The notes beneath the pieces were generated by a model. The model worked only from the letters and a program-made list of their open reading frames with translations. It did not search any database and was not told the DNA's origin. DNA of 64,000 nt, taken from contig JAJEKV010000063.1 of the NCBI GenBank assembly GCA_021234155.1, positions 1,026,947-1,090,946 on the forward strand, in the 5' to 3' direction. This stretch comes from Isoetes taiwanensis (taxonomy: Eukaryota; Streptophyta; Lycopodiopsida; Isoetales; Isoetaceae). The position numbers were made by a program, and so were the translations under genes. Below are positions 42,437 to 53,050 of this stretch, one piece after another. Position 1 is the stretch's first letter. Every line of letters begins with the position of its first letter.

Positions 42437-45142
42437 ATGGTTGTGAAGAAAAACAAGAACCAATTGAAGTGCGGGGGATCCGGCAGAGATAAACTAGTGG
42501 AGAAGACATGCGAAGTTACCGCATTTCGAAAGGCCGCAAACCGCCTTTATGCTACAAAATCATCGCCTTCGCAGATCCTAACGATGCCGCGGTTCGATAT
42601 GAAGTTGGATGAAACATGGATAGGGTTTCTCGTATGAATTTGTTGCCCATGCCCGGGGTAATATTTCTATGCTACCGCCGTTTGTGTAGAATTGCCACGT
42701 GCATGACTTGGTGAGATGGCCAATAGCATTGGTTCTAGTAGACAAGATTCCGCCAAGTCTAGTTTCGCCGCGGAAGGAAACAGAGGTCGAGAAGGAAGCT
42801 TATGCCATCAGGCCGAGGTTGGAATAACAAAGAAAAGACAAGCATCACATGGTGAACAGGAGGGCGAGACCACGCCCACCCCAAACAAATGTGAAAGGAA
42901 AACCACACCCAAGCTATCTTGCAGCTCGTGTCCTCGCCAGTCCGCTTTGAAGAGATATTGTGCTAATTTCACGCTTAAAGAGGTTTCCTCCATGAGGACA
43001 TTTTATCGAACATGAAAAGCTCGAACGCATAAACTTTTGCGCAAACATGCTAGATCTTTGTTCGGAATGGAAGTGTGACAAAGCCAATGCCGAACAACAA
43101 GCAAGTCTGGTGAAGGCATGGCATAGTGCTTACTGTATACCGCTTACATTTTACAAATGGAGGAAGCTATTTTGAGCTGCCACAGATTGCGGAGCACGGA
43201 AACTCCGGTCCATGAAGCCAAGATCTCATACACCGCCGGAAGTGTCGTGCTATCTATGTACATAGATGAAAATGTCAAACTATGCCACATCGCCAAAGGT
43301 TACGAGTGGGGGCACTAGAGAAAATGTGAAGAGATTACCTTCCATCTTGACTAAAAAGGACATACATCAAGAGGTAGATATTACCATTCCACGAGATGAC
43401 AGAATACATGTTTCTCCGCCGTCCTTCTTGTCAACGGGAAGGAGAACCACTTCGAGGTAGCAATCACTAAAAAGGATAGCATTTTCTAAGTGTAATACCA
43501 GATTGTGATAAAGGAGAAGCTTTCCAAGACTAGAGATCCAAGAGAAAGAAGAGAGCTTGCCGTGGAAAGGAAATCTCACATGACACCCCAACTTTCCCCG
43601 CAGAGTCTCTACCGTCATGGAGAGCTTTGTCTCATCGATCTCTTTGAACATGCCTTAACCATTATACATGATAAAATGGATCGTAATAAGACGATGGTTC
43701 CTCGCCTGAGAAGCTAGCAAAGTCCGTATGGAGGGGTGAACGGTTGAAGGTGAGTCTTATCGGTGCTCTCATGCACGGGCATGGTGTAGGTGCCTTGGGC
43801 CACTTCTGACCTCCGCCCGATGATTCGAATTTTCATGTGGGATCCTTAAATCATACCTTGAAAAACACTAGAGAATCAATCTGAGGACAACCGGGGACAT
43901 TTGAGAAACACGCATCATCCCGAAGCCGCCGGGTGGAGCAATTTTGAACACGGATGCCCTTAGGACAAAAATGGTGAATGGCACTAGAAATGATTTTATG
44001 CCTCCTATCAAGGGCCCTATGATACCAAGAAGTTGCCTAGGAGGCTTTACTTGCAGCTAGACAATTGCTCGTGTCAAAACAAGAACATGTATCTTTTCTC
44101 TTACTTGTCATACTTGGTCCGGTTAGGTGTCTTCGATCGGTGCAAATACCGATTCATGATGGTTGGACGCACCCACGATGACATAGATGCCCTCTTTGGA
44201 AACTACTCTACTCTATTGAGAAGATCAGATGCATTGACTATTCCAGAGCTTATGCAACTCTTCAGGCAGTGTAGTTCAAAGTCTCCTTCACCCTACCTTG
44301 TGCCAGAGGTTCCCAACTGGAAAGAATTCGTGAAAGGTTTTATCCCTGATAAGAAGGACCATTTATGTGGTCATTTGGAACCTCTACTCTTCAAGTTCTG
44401 CATGAAGGATGGATGGCCACTAATGTTCTACAAGATGAGGCCAGGGCATAGGTAGTGGCTACCTGAAAAGGGAATCAAAATGTGGAAGGAGGATGCCCAA
44501 GGTTTACCTATGATTCCGAGAGGGTCACCTAAGGTCGTGCAGCCATATGAGAGCTTGAAAGATATAGGTGTTTTGAGAGCTTCAATTGCCAAGTACATGA
44601 TGCACTGGGCAGCTATTTCTAGAGCCGGCGATAACTCATGGTCTAACACATATATGAATGAAGTTATTGACTACTGGTCCACCTTGTTGCGAGTGCTTGG
44701 GGACGTTCAGCCCGGTAGAGCTGTCATTCAGGATTTCTGGCCCAGCACGAGACAAATTGCATTGGAAGAACCCGATAACGTGTTGGTGGATGAACACATT
44801 GGTGCATCTCATTATGTCGGGCCTTTCTCTGGTAGACCCAAGAACCCTGTTGAAATATTCGACCCCTACCAAGATGTCAAGAAAGGAATGCTCTTGCTGA
44901 TCAGGCCACATGATAACTGCCCGATGTGGATGGCCTTTGTCGAAGAGGACCCAGTAGAGGACCCTAATCTCCCTCACTATGAAGAGGTGTTTGTCTCTTG
45001 GTTTGAGCCTGTTGCCAGAAAGGGTACCTCATATGCAATGCAGTATTTTGTGTTATGGGATTTTCTGTCTATGCGAGATTTTAAATGTTTAAAGGCTATG
45101 AGAATAATGTCTAGGAGATACTACCTTCATGAAATAGTTTGA
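42437..45142 (+). CDS. DUF7869 transposase-like protein
   Basis: Large protein family of plants, animals and protists, probably derived from a transposase with an RNase-H-like fold; function unknown. The 3' part (44,033-45,142) is clean: LPRRLYLQLDNCSCQNKNMY, GVFDRCKYRFMMVGRTHDDI, DALFGNYSTLLRR, then LFKFCMKDGWPLMFYKMRPG. An in-frame TAG (44,453-44,455; CAG expected) precedes WLPEKGIKMWKEDAQG. The chain then runs to 45,142 with a C-terminal segment (YVGPFSGRPKNPVEIFDPYQ) possibly of BAH or Tudor type. Upstream, family motifs appear in shifted frames: RERRELAVERKSHM, IIHDKMDRNKTMVPRLR, IGALMHGHGVGALGHF. The Asp of LQLDNC and the Asp pair of HDDIDAL are kept. The N-terminal half (42.4-43.7 kb) is frame-scrambled; the start is unknown. 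Confidence 0.75.
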
Positions 45143-45515
45143 ATGTTATGTTGACTATACGTGATAGACATATATCTATGGGTCAAATGGCCTTTATATT
45201 AGCAAATGGTGCTTAGCAATGCATAGAGGAGTGTCTATAATAATAATAATTGATGGTTGTAAACATTATCATTTGGATTAGAAGTATAGATAATGACTAT
45301 ATCATGTATTGCAATAGTGCACAACGTACTTCACATTGACTTGTTCATTGCTATATCAAGATCTCCATATCCTAATGACTAAACCACATAAACATGGTTA
45401 GATTGTGGAGTTAATATGGATTGTGGTTGCAATCAGCCTTAGCATTTACACAACGGATTGTAATTCATCTTCTTATCAAGGTGGGAAGGGGTAAGGATTC
45501 AATAACAACGTTATA
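45143..45515. other. 3' flank of the DUF7869 gene; no gene seen
   Basis: AT-rich, with a short TAA trinucleotide run near 45,238. No domain. Confidence 0.4.
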
Positions 45516-45612
45516 CTCACCACTGACAACGGCCTCTTATTAACGGCCCCTTAGTTTGAATGTTATGTTGGGGTAGAGACCAAGCCGTTGTCAGTGGTGA
45601 TCCCCGGTAGTG
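45516..45612. repeat. CACTA-type transposon terminus
   Basis: The right edge, read on the minus strand, is a 29-bp end starting CACTACCGGGGATCACC and continuing ACTGACAACGGC. The left part contains the inner 17 bp again, inverted (TCACCACTGACAACGGC at 45,517-45,533), plus 'attaacggcccc'. CACTA elements end in CACTA and carry subterminal repeats of this kind. Only one terminus was found, so this is a remnant or the end of a larger element extending left. Confidence 0.65.
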
Positions 45613-45859
45613 TGGGGGCTCAGTTGCAAGAATTAGTGGCTAAAGAAGCTAACGACGATGATGAGAACTCTTGAGGTATGCAATGCTCTTTACATAATTA
45701 CTATATCATATATAACATTCTGCCACAATAGACTAGTTATTATTCATTACGCTCTGCATTTTTCATCTCAACACAAGAGCTCTTACACTATACAATGCTA
45801 AACAGGTGATTCATTCATCATCAACAACTGTAGTAGTGATCCCTGATATCTCATAGCTA

Positions 45860-46048
45860 TTAAGCCCAGAAGCCAAATCGATGGATCATAACACGAATTG
45901 GTCGAGGGCAACGAATCTCACCCAAAGCTTTTCTTCTTCGGGTAGGGATCAAGAAGAAGACCCCGCCTAGGGCAACCGACAAGATCGAGTGGCTCATTGA
46001 GCACTTGATCGCCTCGATGTGGTGAACCGATGAAGGCGAAAAATCCAT
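45860..46048 (-). CDS. Small ORF behind a TATA box, paralogue 1
   Basis: Not recognised. A 62-codon frame reads MDFSPSSVHHIEAIKCSMSH, then RRRKALGEIRCPRP and MIHRFGFWA before the stop. A TATAAAAAGC box lies at 46,081-46,090, only about 35 bp before the ATG, leaving a 5' leader of a few bases if transcription starts at the usual distance. The neighbouring unit has the same TATA and ATG arrangement. Shifted frames conserve the DNA as well as this one, so a non-coding RNA is also possible. Confidence 0.4.
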   Translation of the reverse strand: MDFSPSSVHHIEAIKCSMSHSILSVALGGVFFLIPTRRRKALGEIRCPRPIRVMIHRFGFWA

Positions 46049-46080
46049 GGGAGATGAATGAACTTCAGCCCGGCGAGAAA

Positions 46081-46090
46081 GCTTTTTATA
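46081..46090 (-). promoter_or_regulatory. TATA box of paralogue 1
   Basis: Minus strand TATAAAAAGC, preceded by TTCTACTTCAC, a context also found at paralogue 2. Confidence 0.5.
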
Positions 46091-46384
46091 GTGAAGTAGA
46101 ATTATTGGGGTGAATTATTGTTGACTTTAGCCATTATAATAATGGCGCTGTGTATTAGACCTCAATACATACAAGTACAATATATCTTTCGATGGATATG
46201 TCTATGCTTTTAAAACATGTTTTGTGGATTTTAATATGGTAGAAGTTTTTGTGCTTGATTAATTCAACAGATTGAAAATAGGGACTGCTTGATATATCGA
46301 AGTCAAGAGCACACCCTTACACTACACTCGTAAGAAACATCAAACAATATTCATTGTGCTATTACATCCTTACATAGTTTATAG

Positions 46385-46830
46385 GTGCTCATACCATTAC
46401 TATATCATAAACAAATACAGTAGTCATCACTGATAACATTGATTGTAATACATAGTTCATAGGTACTCATGTCATTATTATATCCTTAGCAGATACAGAT
46501 TCACTCATCATCAACACCAAAGCTCGTGATGCTATTCAAATTTCATAGATCTCCGATCGAAGCCGAAAATGTGGACCACAACACGAGTGAGCTTCTTGCA
46601 AGCACTAGCAGACCATCAGCTTTTAGATTGAAGCCATGGATCAAGATTAATACCATTTCTAGCGATTCGCTCGTGATCGTTGTAGCTCAAGTAGCACTTG
46701 AAAGATCGGATGTGCTCTGGACGAGGCATCGAGGAAGCCATGGAAGATGAATGACCTCTACCCCCCGAGTCGAGCTATTTTTATAGTGAAGTAAAATTAT
46801 TGATGTGAATTATTGGTGTAGAATGTAGGG
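46385..46830 (-). repeat. Diverged tandem duplication, right unit
   Basis: Second unit, about 690 bp from the first, with the same arrangement of TATA box, short ORF and flanking 'attattgatgtgaattattg'. Confidence 0.6.
46616..46741 (-). CDS. Small ORF behind a TATA box, paralogue 2
   Basis: A 41-codon frame, MASSMPRPEHIRSFKCYLSY then NDHERIARNGINLDPWLQSK. Downstream DNA (reading VVVHIFGFDRRS in another frame) matches the C-terminal end of paralogue 1 (MIHRFGFWA). It is therefore either a frameshifted relative or a conserved RNA. The TATA box (TATAAAAATAGC) is at about 46,774-46,785. Confidence 0.35.
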   Translation of the reverse strand: MASSMPRPEHIRSFKCYLSYNDHERIARNGINLDPWLQSKS

Positions 46831-47615
46831 CCATTATTGGGCTTCTACAAGTATCATGTACACGTACAAGTATACACATAATTTGTATGTATATGTGTAT
46901 GTTAATTACCTCATGTTTCTTGGGCTCGAGAATTAGGTAAAAGTATTTGTGCTTGAGCAAATTACGTGTGCTTAAAATTCTCAAAATTGCGTTATTTTCT
47001 CCAATTAATGAAATCCTGCTTAATGGATATTTTTTATTGATGGAGGATCTCATGAAATACTAATATCCTAAAATTCAGCTTGAGATCGAATAAGGTAAAG
47101 AAGTTATTGTTAAAATGAACCTGTAGACCAGTAATGGTCTTAGATACAGAAACCTTTATTGATTTATCATGATCGTGCCTTTTGCTCTTTTTCTTTACTT
47201 GTTTTTTCATTGGTCTCATATCCATACAAGCATTCATATATGATTTTTTTCAATAACATACTATTTCAATAAATTTCCTTCAAATATAACAAAATAAACA
47301 TCAATTACAAGTCACTTAAAAGTTACTATAAGTCAAAGCTGAAGCTTCAAATTACAAGCCAACAAATATTTTTTATGCATGAAGCAATTAGTCAACTACT
47401 TATATACCAAACTTGAAGTAAAAAATCATTTTAGTGCAAAGTTATAGAATTTTAATTGAAACAACCTTCTAGGAACCATTATTGGTCCACAGAAAACAGA
47501 AAACTGTTTTGACCATGTCATATTTGACTGACTGTATCTTCCTTTCTAGACTTCAGATTGGAACAAGGTTTTTGTGTATTCATCCTTATCTCAGATAGAA
47601 AAATACCATTATAAT
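46831..47615. other. No gene seen
   Basis: AT-rich. Minus frames are Lys/Ile-rich without a domain. Confidence 0.4.
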
Positions 47616-47675
47616 AATAGAATAGAATAGAATAGAATAGAATAGAATAGAATAGAATAGAATAGAATAGAATAG
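47616..47675 (-). repeat. (AATAG)n pentanucleotide array, LINE 3' tail
   Basis: Twelve copies of AATAG on the plus strand ((CTATT)n on the minus strand). It directly follows, in minus orientation, the sequence CCGTGGACGATAAAAC that is also found before a different pentamer array at 59,738-59,771. It therefore looks like the 3' tail of a LINE rather than random microsatellite. Confidence 0.8.
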
Positions 47676-49316
47676 ATGTTTTATCGTCCACGGAGACAGA
47701 TTGGCCTATGGGACCGAAACAAAAAGAGAGCAACAAGCGTATTACTGTCAGGATTAAAAAACCCCCGCCCCGGAGGGTTTTCGAGGGAAAAACCTTAGTA
47801 GTAATAAGTATGCTGGCACGTTGTACAATTGTATAGGACAGTTCAATACTGTCCCGGGGGGCACAACTGAGTCCATGCATCCATAACTTCCTGGAGGTAT
47901 GACCCCAACAAACCCACCGACGCCAGATTCAATAACTCATGCAACGGCCGGCCAAAGGCACTAGTAATCGAACTTTACCGCTTCCTGATATGGGCAAACG
48001 CCGGGCGTATCTAGAGGGCATGACATTCATCCTCAATGGCTCCGGTGGCAACACCGGCAAAGCCTTTCCTCCCCGTGCTTCCCGAGCCCAACGCCATGTC
48101 TCAATGCGGAGACGATGTGCACCCGCGGCGAATGGAAGCTATAAGTCCGCTTCATGGGCAAAATGGGTGTACAAGTACCGTGTGGGCCTCTCGTGAGCCT
48201 GGGATTGACTTGCTGCTATAGTGTGCCAGTTTAACGTATGTCAGTGCATCTGCATCCCAAAGCTTGCGAACGAAAGTAGCATCTAGGTACAACTTGAGTG
48301 CCTTGTGATCTTTCTTTGTCCTTACATGTACGCATTTGTTTGCCTGTACACCCTAGCGTGAGAACCACTGAGCTTGCTTGTCTTCCAGCAGGCTTTGAGG
48401 CGTTGGAGACCCATCGCCATGGTCAAAGCAAGGTTGGGCAAACGTGTATCACCCATAGCGACCACCTTCTAAAAGTAAATGATATGGCGTTCTAATGCAG
48501 CCCGTTGAAGGGGTAGAAAGCCTGTCTCCTGGAGTAGGATTTGGTATGGAACTGTGGACTTTACTCCAAGGGCTCGTGCCAAGAAGGCTTTCTGCACCTG
48601 CTCGAGGTCATTCCAGGTGTTGAGGGATATCACCAGCCCCCACACTTCTGCCCCATACAAGAGGATCGGCTCGACCAAGGCCCGGAACAAGTGTGACTGG
48701 TGGCCCCAGGCATAAAACTCGCCTTTGTGGCCGCTGGTTCTCGCATGGCATATAGTGCTTTCCAACCCGCCGCGGACCCGCAACCGATGGCGCGATCCCG
48801 CTGGGTGGTAGCGCAGTAGAACTCGCTCCCCAAGTACTTGTAGGTCGGAGCCACCTCTACATCTTGTCCCTGGTAAGTGAATGAGGGAAGCCTTGGTTGA
48901 CGGGATAATGAAACTAGCAGCACCCTAGTTTTGGCCAAGTTAACTCGCATGCTAGTGGATCGGCAAAAAGTGTTGAGAGCATCCAGGTGATGTTGCATGT
49001 CCTCTGGAGTATAGGCCAAGAGGTTGATATCGTCAGCATATATGAGTTGCCGGATTGTGCGATGCATGAGATGGGCGCCTACCCCTCCATGCTCAGAGAG
49101 CCAATCTTCCAACTGGTCAATGTATAGGCCAAAGAGTGTGGGGGAGAGGGGGCAACCCTGACGCACTCCAATACTACTGATTACCGGCTGTCCTGATGAT
49201 GTGATACGGCCCGAGCATGTCTCGTATAGCCTATATACTGCATTCTGCAAGTCAAGGGGGGTCCCCAACCGTCACCCCCCCATAAGTCGCCCCGGGCATC
49301 GTGGTCAAAAGCTTTT
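47676..49316 (-). mobile_element. LINE fragment with pentanucleotide tail
   Basis: Minus-strand non-LTR retrotransposon from within reverse transcriptase motif A to its 3' tail. After RT come a conserved C-terminal segment (KLWDADALTYVKLAHYSS at about 48,270) and a EDECHAL-type segment at about 48,030, a typical place for a Cys/His motif in LINE ORF2. The 3' end is CGTGGACGATAAAAC plus (CTATT)n. Related 3' ends lie at 59,340-59,771 (plus) and 62,000-62,470 (minus). 5' truncated near a 12-A run at 49,320. Confidence 0.75.
48469..49316 (-). pseudogene. LINE reverse transcriptase fragment
   Basis: Motif A remnant KAFDHDARGDLW (about 49,316-49,280), then LGTPLDLQNAVYRLYETCSG, motif B region GVRQGCPLSPTLFGLYIDQL, catalytic LIYADDINLLA, and FCRSTSMRVNLAKTRVL. 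A frame change near 48,700 leads to ALVEPILLYGAEVWG and LEQVQKAFLARALGV, the thumb region. Catalytic Asp residues are kept. The finger region and the endonuclease are absent. Confidence 0.85.
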
Positions 49317-49553
49317 TGAAAAAAAAAAAAATCCTTTTGTTGAGACAGTTTTACATTATGTAAGCATGAAGCAAACTTGTCTTGACCCCCCTTGATTCAC
49401 AAGCATAACTTTCAATTTTAGGGGTATATGCATTTTTAATTATTTTTCCTGTGCAACATGACTGCCATTTATTAATGTGTAGAAAGGGTTTAACTAAATT
49501 TAATGCCATTGATTTTATATGAATTTTAAAGCAAATCGCATAAAATGAACCAT
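49317..49553. other. Spacer between two LINE fragments
   Basis: AT-rich sequence after a short poly(A) run. No gene seen. Confidence 0.4.
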
Positions 49554-50640
49554 TTATGGTTCATCAAGGAATAACTCTAATGTTAACCACACCCCCTCCT
49601 CCTCGCCACCCATATGAAGTCCCGCACTCACCGCAATGAGTTCATGTACTTTGACTTGAGGGGCTAGCAATAATGAAACCATATAAACATGGGTACTGTC
49701 GAGGACTGACTTGGGCATTGTGTCATCCTTGTGCAAGGGACTTGGCCACTGTGATACGACCAAACAAGAGATGATTTTGCGATAGACCACAAAAATAAGT
49801 GTTTCTCCAAACCCTTAATGATCTCTTCCCACGCAGCTCTAATATTGACATGAATACCACTGGTATTCCAAGCAACTTGGTAGCTTGTCCATGAGCAAGC
49901 AACTTCCATGGACAATCATGAATATATGCTGGAGTGGAATGTCCAGCATTCATAGAGCTATTCATAGAGTTGTACACTTCTCCACCCCACAAGCACACCG
50001 GAAGCCAATGAAAATGTATCTAAGAGCAATTTTGCAGCTTCTTGATTCTCAGAGTTAGTGACCAGTTTGAGAAACGTGTTGTCTATATAATCGACCGCGA
50101 CATTTCCTCGAAAATACCATCCCCTAAAAGCAAGAACCTGGTATCTTCTTCATTGTTGCATAATTGGGATAAGACCTCTGCAACAATTGTAAAAAGTAAT
50201 GGTGCTAAAGGGCACCTCTGGCAAATACCATGACCAAGTGAAAATATCTCTGACGGCTTGCCACAGATGAGCAACGTAGTCTGAGCAGAGGCATATAATT
50301 TCATAACATCTGATATGAATTGTTGTCCAAAACCCAGTCTCAGCATATACAAGTGCATAGATTCCCAGCTAATATTGCCATAAACCTTCACAAGTCAAGC
50401 TTAAGGTACACAATAGGGAGGTTTTGCCGATGTGCCCAATAGATTTTCAAATATGCAGTAGCCACATTATTAAAAATGCATCTTCTTGAAAGAAATCCTA
50501 ATTGAGTTGTAGAAATAGAATCAGTCAAAATGTCCTTCATGCGCTCCACAAAAGCCTTGCAAAGAATTTATACACTAAGGACAACAAAGTGATTGGTTGC
50601 TAGTCTGAAACAATCATGATCTTTGAACTTGAGATCGATG
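49554..50640 (-). pseudogene. Second, unrelated LINE (L1-like) reverse transcriptase fragment
   Basis: Minus strand. Reads VERMKDILTDSISTTQLGFL, LPIVYLKLDL, then WESMHLYMLRLGFGQQFIS, CQRCPLAPLLFTIVAEVLSQ, and after a gap KLLGIPVVFM, GRITVAKSLAQG. These fit plant L1-type RT and thumb blocks. The Gly-rich RQG of motif B is changed (ICQRCPL) and the YADD block is not recognisable, so the copy is dead. Several frame changes and stops. Confidence 0.7.
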
Positions 50641-51334
50641 AGATGGCACCCGCGGTTTCCGTAATTTTATCCAATGCAAAAATCTTCAATTGACTTATGT
50701 ATACTAACGGATATACGAATTTGTTTCAAAGTATATACCTAGCAAATAAGCCATAACCTTATCTCAATCCATTCAACTTTTGTTAATGCATGGAGCATAT
50801 TTTCTTATGGTAGGAGCACTAATGATTGGCAAATGATTGACTTTCAACTTATTCATGAATGACCAATATTAATTGTGGCCAAATCAACGACTAGGGATTT
50901 TTCTACTGGAAATCGTTGTGCCACTTTCAATGGTCCAAAAGGGCTCAATGGTCTACTACCACCTCAAACAAAATTAAGGCAAAAACAAAAAAAAAAACCA
51001 ATGGCGGGCATCACACCTGCACCGAACCAAGCTACCGCACTGAATGATGTGCTTCCAAACTCAATCCCATGCTGGTGTGGAATGCATCCTATTGATCTTC
51101 TTCAATCCTGGCTAGAATGCATCCTGTGCATAGCAAGAAAAGAAAGAAAGCAAAGAAACCGGCCGACACCAAGGCCGGAGGATTCAACCTCCGTGCCATA
51201 CCTAATGGCCTCACCAAAGCCGAAATCCACACAGAAAAACCCCAAATTCTTATGCCTTAACCCCGCTTTGTGAAATCTTTGTACTTTATGTTTTTCAAAG
51301 CATCACAACTCGCTATGCTCCTTTAACTGGAGCT
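50641..51334. other. Open frame without recognised family
   Basis: A 132-codon plus frame (50,875-51,273), Lys/Pro/Thr-rich with two Cys clusters (IPCWCGMHP; LECILCIARK), has no known relative and is likely chance or retroelement-derived. Confidence 0.35.
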
Positions 51335-53050
51335 TCACTCGTCCAAATCAAATGATTGAAACGAGAATGGGGGAACGAGGGATTGAAACGAGATGTACCA
51401 AGCCCGATTAATCAATGCTCTAGCCCTAAAACCCTGTGAATCAGTTTGTATTGATATTGCATATTCTAGATCAGGTAATAGCCTGATACACAAGCCGTAC
51501 TTCCATTTGTTTGAAAAAATCTTAGACTCAAAGCTTGATTCTAACAGTCCCTGAACAAGTTCACTGGCATCAAACATATCAAAACTAATCCACCACTATC
51601 TGCATCCTTGAATTGGTAGCCGCAGCCCAAGACTCAGATGGTTTCCTCTGCCCTCTGAATATTCTGGGCATTTGGCGATGCAGATCCCATGTTGTCTCTC
51701 GCACACAAACCGCCTGTGACACGCTTCCCTTGCGGCAAAGAAAGGTCTCCGCCTGTCGCCAACTAGCCATCGGTGGTTCGATCGGGCCCAGAGCCAACCG
51801 GTTCACCTGCTTAACCCCAAGAATTCGCCAGCGAACTCACCGGATTCGCCCAGCGAACCAAACCCCCGACGTATGGAGCCGTCATGGACAAGATTGTGCG
51901 CGGCATTAGCTACCGGTTCGCCTGCCGAACCCAAACCCCGGTCTCGCCACCCGCAGGATGGCAAAGTACTGCGATCGGCTATGGTCGCTCGCCGGTTCGC
52001 CCTAGTTTAACCCCACCGGGCGGTGGTAGCGTGTGGTAGCAGTGTCGCCGATTCGCCAAGCGAATTAATTATGCCGGGTTCGCCTGCTTAACCCATTCCG
52101 CAGGGTCACCGCCCGCCCATGGATCAAAAGGCCGGAAAATGCAAAATCGAAAACAAAGCAAATGGATCCACGCCTTCTTCTTCACAAATTCTTCATGTCC
52201 CAGCTCCATCGATCCGGCAATGGGGTAAAGCCCGCAGCCGCATGAACTTTTATACCCCTCAAACCAAGCGCTAGCCAATAAAAAAATCCTCCGTTAAACT
52301 TGAGGTTAATTTCAAGATTTTGGGACCTGATCACAAGATATCAAAATATGAAAGAGTTTATATAGCAGAGCATGTGAAGCTTGTCTGGTTCTGGATAAGA
52401 AAACATGCTTACATCTAATAGGGCGTAACGCGAGCTTCATCGAGGGCCATGTCCCTTCCTTTTGTCTCACCAGAAAATTTCACGGATTAATCACAATCAA
52501 TGGCACATGCTCAGAAATACAAAAAACCAGATTTTCCACTTTGGCTACAAAGAATCATGAGATTCAAGAAGAAATCGAATTTATTATGCAAAAGACTTGG
52601 GCTCTATTTCGATCAAAAATATGAAGTAGGTCGCAACTACTGTATCCAAAGATCTAAAATGGTCGCCGAAAGCCTTTAGAACCGCCCCACCCCTAAGGAA
52701 TCCTGGCGCCTTTCAGACGGCTCGGCCGACCGACCGACCGTCACGAATCGTGACGCTTCTCTGTATGGGTATGGGTTCCTCAAGCAACCCGTGATGGTCG
52801 CCGCGTCAGCCAGCTACGCCACGCCACATGCCCGAAGTCCACACCGACACTTGATATGTTTGTTTGCCCTGCTAAACCCGGAGCAATGCCACGCAGTAAA
52901 TGCGCCACACCGGGTTACCATCGCCCTTCATGGCGTTCGCCAAGCGACCGGACGGTTCGCCTTACGCTGGACTTTTGGGGCTCGCCTGGGCGAACCCGCT
53001 TGGCCTGACAAGTTAGTTTTGGGAGCCAATAAAGTGGGCGACTAGCCATT
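51335..53050. other. GC-rich region with repeated TTCGCC/GCGAA motifs; no gene
   Basis: At least ten occurrences of a short inverted motif of the form (G/A)TTCGCC-nn-GCGAAC or its half followed by TTAACCC lie between 51,800 and 52,990 (for example ATTCGCCAGCGAACT, ATTCGCCCAGCGAACC, ATTCGCCAAGCGAATT). A 'ccgaccgaccgaccg' tetramer run lies at 52,726. No domain. Similar GGTTCGC words occur at about 330 and 449. Confidence 0.5.

Larger units (their letters stand above)
45700..46140 (-). repeat. Diverged tandem duplication, left unit
   Basis: Shares order and wording with 46,385-46,830: 'tcatcatcaacaac', 'catagctatta / catagatctcc', 'gatcaag', 'gagatgaatga', 'ttatagtgaagtaga' and 'gaattattgktg'. 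Contains a small minus-strand ORF. Confidence 0.6.

Noticed and set aside
42808-42993. Minus-strand frame opposite the DUF7869 N-terminal region
   Set aside because: Shadow of the plus-strand gene region with no domain.
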